A program made the translations under genes and the position numbers. DNA of 64,000 nt from Plantago ovata (Eukaryota > Streptophyta > Magnoliopsida > Lamiales > Plantaginaceae): the NCBI GenBank assembly GCA_028274465.1, contig CM051455.1, positions 119,387,547 to 119,451,546 of the forward strand, read 5' to 3'. Shown one piece after another: positions 61,607 to 64,000 of the stretch. How positions within the stretch are numbered: the stretch's first letter is position 1; each line of letters begins with the position of its first letter. The notes under the pieces are model-generated. The model saw only the letters and a program-made list of their open reading frames with translations, was not told where the DNA came from and made no database searches.

Positions 61607-62712
61607 CATCTCGGTCCCTCCGTTCAGATCTGGCCGCCGAGCTCCGATCCGTTTCCTTTTGCCTCCGTTTCGCGAGCGCTGCCGTCCGTTCCCGTGCCGA
61701 TTCAGCCGCGACGCCGTCCAATACCTGATCGAGCTCCGCCGCCGTTCGATCTGTCTGATCGGATCCAAACCGCGCCGCCTCCGTCGTGCTCCGATTCCGT
61801 TCCAGCTGCTGCTCCGTTCGCGATCGCTCCAGCTGCTCTGTTCTTGACCATGTTTCCGGCTGCTACCCCGTCGGTTCACGCGTTGCCCTGGCCCGGTCCC
61901 GTTCGCCCCGCCCATTCCGTCTCTCCGGCGCTACTGCTCGGCCAAAGGCCGCTCCGTTCCCAAGCCGTTGTCAAAGGTAGAAATCTTGATCTCGTTCTTC
62001 TTCTTTTCGATTTTTTCAGTTTGTAACTTTCTGTTTTGACCATTGTACCCTTGGCTGGATTTACAATTTTACCCCTGGACTTAGTTGGACAGTTTTGCCC
62101 TTATGAATTCCTGAACTTGATCGTTTTGCCCCTGTCGTGTAATTGACTGTTTTACCCTTGTGAGATTCTGGAATTGACCATTTTACCCTTGAAGTTGGAT
62201 TGATTTTTGGATTGATAGTTGACTACGTTTTTGAATTGACCGTTTTACCCTTTCGTATTTCTGGACTATGTAGACTGTTTCACCTTGTTGACTTGTTTGA
62301 TTGTTGACCAGTTTGACCAGTGTTGATTGATCTGGACTTTGACCTAATTAGTTAAGAAATTTGGGGACTGATTTGTAAAGTTTAAAACATGTGAGGACTG
62401 TTTTGGGATTTATGGAAAGTTAAAGGACCTTTTTGCAATTATGTTTGACCCTGTTGACTGACTGAACTGGTTTAGGAGAGTTTTGATTTTTGGGAAGTGT
62501 TATGCTAATGTTCTGAAAAGTGTGGAGTTGATGTTTGATTTCTGAGGCTTGAGAGGTTTTTATGCGATTATTTTCTAAAGGGTAAAATGGTAATTTCACG
62601 TGCTCTGGACTAAACTGTTAAATCGAGTTTTCTGTTTGAGACTGTTTTGATATTACTGAAAAAGTGTTCACTAAAAGCTAGTGAATTTTTTTATGTCTTG
62701 GTAAAGTTAATA

Positions 62713-62785
62713 GATGTCTTCTAGCTCAGTTGGTTAATAGTTGTGTGACTAACTTAGATGTCTCGAGTTCGAGCCCCTCCTTTGT
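62713..62785 (+). other. tRNA-like / SINE-head-like segment
   Basis: It has an A-box match TAGCTCAGTTGG and a B-box-like GAGTTCGAGCC about 36 nt later, the spacing of a tRNA gene. The D-arm does not close properly and the acceptor stem is poor, so it is not a working tRNA gene. It could be a tRNA-derived SINE head or a tRNA relic in the LTR. Confidence 0.45.
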
Positions 62786-63853
62786 CAATCCTTCATCGAC
62801 CTTTTTTAATTTCATTCGTTTAGCTCTCGTTCAACTTCTAGTTAGTAACTAGATACTTTCTGTTTAGGTGCTCCGTCCGTTAGCTCTTAGTTCGCTGTGT
62901 TTTTGGTGGAGCATTGCTTGCGAGGCTTAAGGTGAGTGTTCACCCCTAAACTTATCTATTTGCGAAAAAATGGAAGGCTACGTGACTATCTGTACCTATT
63001 ACTATATATACTGTTTTACTGTATGCTTCCGCATAAAAGTAACTAAGTCCTAAGTATGACTATTTACTTTCTTTGTTTATTGCTACTCTGTTCTGGATTA
63101 ACTTTTCTGCAGGAACACTTCTCGGTGTTTGGTTATCCGTATCTGTATCTGTTCTGTCTGTTTCTGTGTGACCGGTCGATTAGGTCGTAACTAGGTAGGC
63201 TTGGGTAGTAGAGGACTATCGGGTTTGCTTGGTTATTGCCTAGTCTAATCCCTTTTAGACGCGAGGCAGAAGTCGCTGAGGTCTATTAGGGTCGTAGGTT
63301 CTGTTTCCCCAAAGTACACGGGGGTTTCTGTTTCTGTCCGGAGTTGTATACCCTCTGGAGGGAGCTATAAGGGCTATTGGGAGTAGGAGCAATAAGGCGG
63401 GCTGCACCAACGGACTTCGACTTATCTGTTCTGTCTTTCTGTTCTGTTTGTTATATTATCTGCTGAAAAGGATTTTGATTTCAAAAACTGTTTACTTTCT
63501 GTTTGTTAACTTAGAACCTCACTGAGATCCTTTATCTCACACTCTCTTTGTTTTCAAAATTCCTTCCTTCCAGATACATCTAAGGATGCACGCGAGTAGG
63601 ATGCAAACGACTGAGAGAAGGGTCTGGGGTGTCTCTGGGAATTTATTTCAAAATAAGAAGATGAAACTTTTTTGTCTTCAATAGTTGTTATTCATTTGAT
63701 TTCTAAGTTACCGTTGGATATTTACTTGATTCTGTTAGCGTTGTGCGCGTCAAATATTATTATGGCATTTATTGCTGACCGTTGTTTTTAAAATTATTTC
63801 GGATTTTCTCTTTTCAAGAAATTTATTTGTTTTTAAAAACAGGTACCGTTACA

Positions 63854-64000
63854 TTTTTGGAACTACAAAACTTATTGATTTGTTGTATGACTCAACTATA
63901 ACAACAAAAGGTAAAAGATCAGCTAAATGATCATATTAGGTTCATATTTACGCACATAATTATAAGCATATATTACAGAGAAATATTAAGAGAGAGATCT
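63854..64000. other. Flank of solo LTR, no feature
   Basis: AT-rich and without ORFs. The last 30 bases (AATATTAAGAGAGAGAT) resemble the left flank of the solo LTR near 59960, so the target DNA itself is locally repeated. Confidence 0.4.

Larger units (their letters stand above)
60000..63853. repeat. Solo LTR of TGTAACG...CGTTACA type, with nested Copia LTR fragment
   Basis: The ends TGTAACGCCCCG and TACCGTTACA are typical of chromovirus (Tekay/Del-like) LTRs. The flanks are TATTT (59995-59999) and TTTTT (63854-63858), a 4/5 match. There is no PBS next to either end, so it is a solo LTR. Without the nested 1.5 kb it is about 2.36 kb. The GC-rich stretch at 61610-61980 and the repeated CGTTTTACCCTTG phrases (about 62040-62260) are LTR sequence, not a gene. 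I infer plus orientation only from the general pattern. Confidence 0.7.

Noticed and set aside
61537..62026. Overlapping GC-rich ORFs on both strands, 60-120 codons
   Set aside because: They lie in the solo LTR, overlap in several frames with Arg/Pro-rich translations, and have no recognisable domain; the length follows from high GC.
1..64000. CRISPR arrays, prokaryotic operons, rRNA genes, endogenous viral sequences other than LTR elements
   Set aside because: None seen; all RT-bearing sequence is explained by Ty1/Copia or Ty3/Gypsy elements without an envelope-like gene in the window.

Overview
The window is nuclear DNA of a flowering plant, probably a eudicot. The evidence is spliced genes with plant-type GT-AG introns, two plant-specific host genes (a calcineurin B-like calcium sensor and a SINA-type RING E3 ligase), and nested plant retrotransposons of the Athila, Tat, chromovirus and Angela-like Copia types plus a CACTA DNA transposon. 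I cannot name the species. About three quarters of the window is transposon-derived.

Layout. 1-5517: minus-strand Athila-type element cut by the window edge. About 5518-24631: an old, broken minus-strand Tat-lineage element. It carries gag-protease on the minus strand and a long antisense ORF (putative gypsy type transposon domain) on the plus strand, and it is split by two later insertions: a young gag-protease-only LTR element (11942-20170, TSD ACTGT) and a solo Copia LTR (21265-23355). 24632-26379: the 3' part of a second copy of that gag-protease-only family. 26380-35979: a 5'-truncated Copia with decayed pol and a 3' LTR. A CACTA element (30977-34874, TSD CGT) sits inside this LTR and holds an intact multi-exon accessory gene but no transposase. 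35980-38694: more Copia LTR pieces. 38706-44284: a complete but dead chromovirus (TSD ACTTC).

44285-56500 is the gene island: a CBL4/SOS3-like calcium sensor (213 aa, 8 coding exons, minus) and a SINA E3 ligase (330 aa, 3 coding exons, minus) whose first intron has been expanded by a three-fold tandem repeat. 56515-59850 is a cluster of direct and inverted copies of an unidentified repeat, split by an Athila-like LTR relic. 60000-63853 is a solo LTR of the TGTAACG...CGTTACA type, holding a nested Copia LTR fragment and a tRNA-like segment.

How things fit. Only three genes look intact: CBL, SINA and the CACTA accessory gene. The two host genes are unrelated in pathway as far as the sequence shows. 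The best leads for something little described are the spliced antisense ORF with its own TATA box, the gag-protease-only family with its repeated hairpin/polypurine modules and relic extra ORF, the exon-like segment kept in every complete 3' half of the Copia LTR, and the palindromic repeat shared between LTR and gag of the Athila element. I see no prokaryotic features, CRISPR arrays, rRNA genes or complete tRNA genes.
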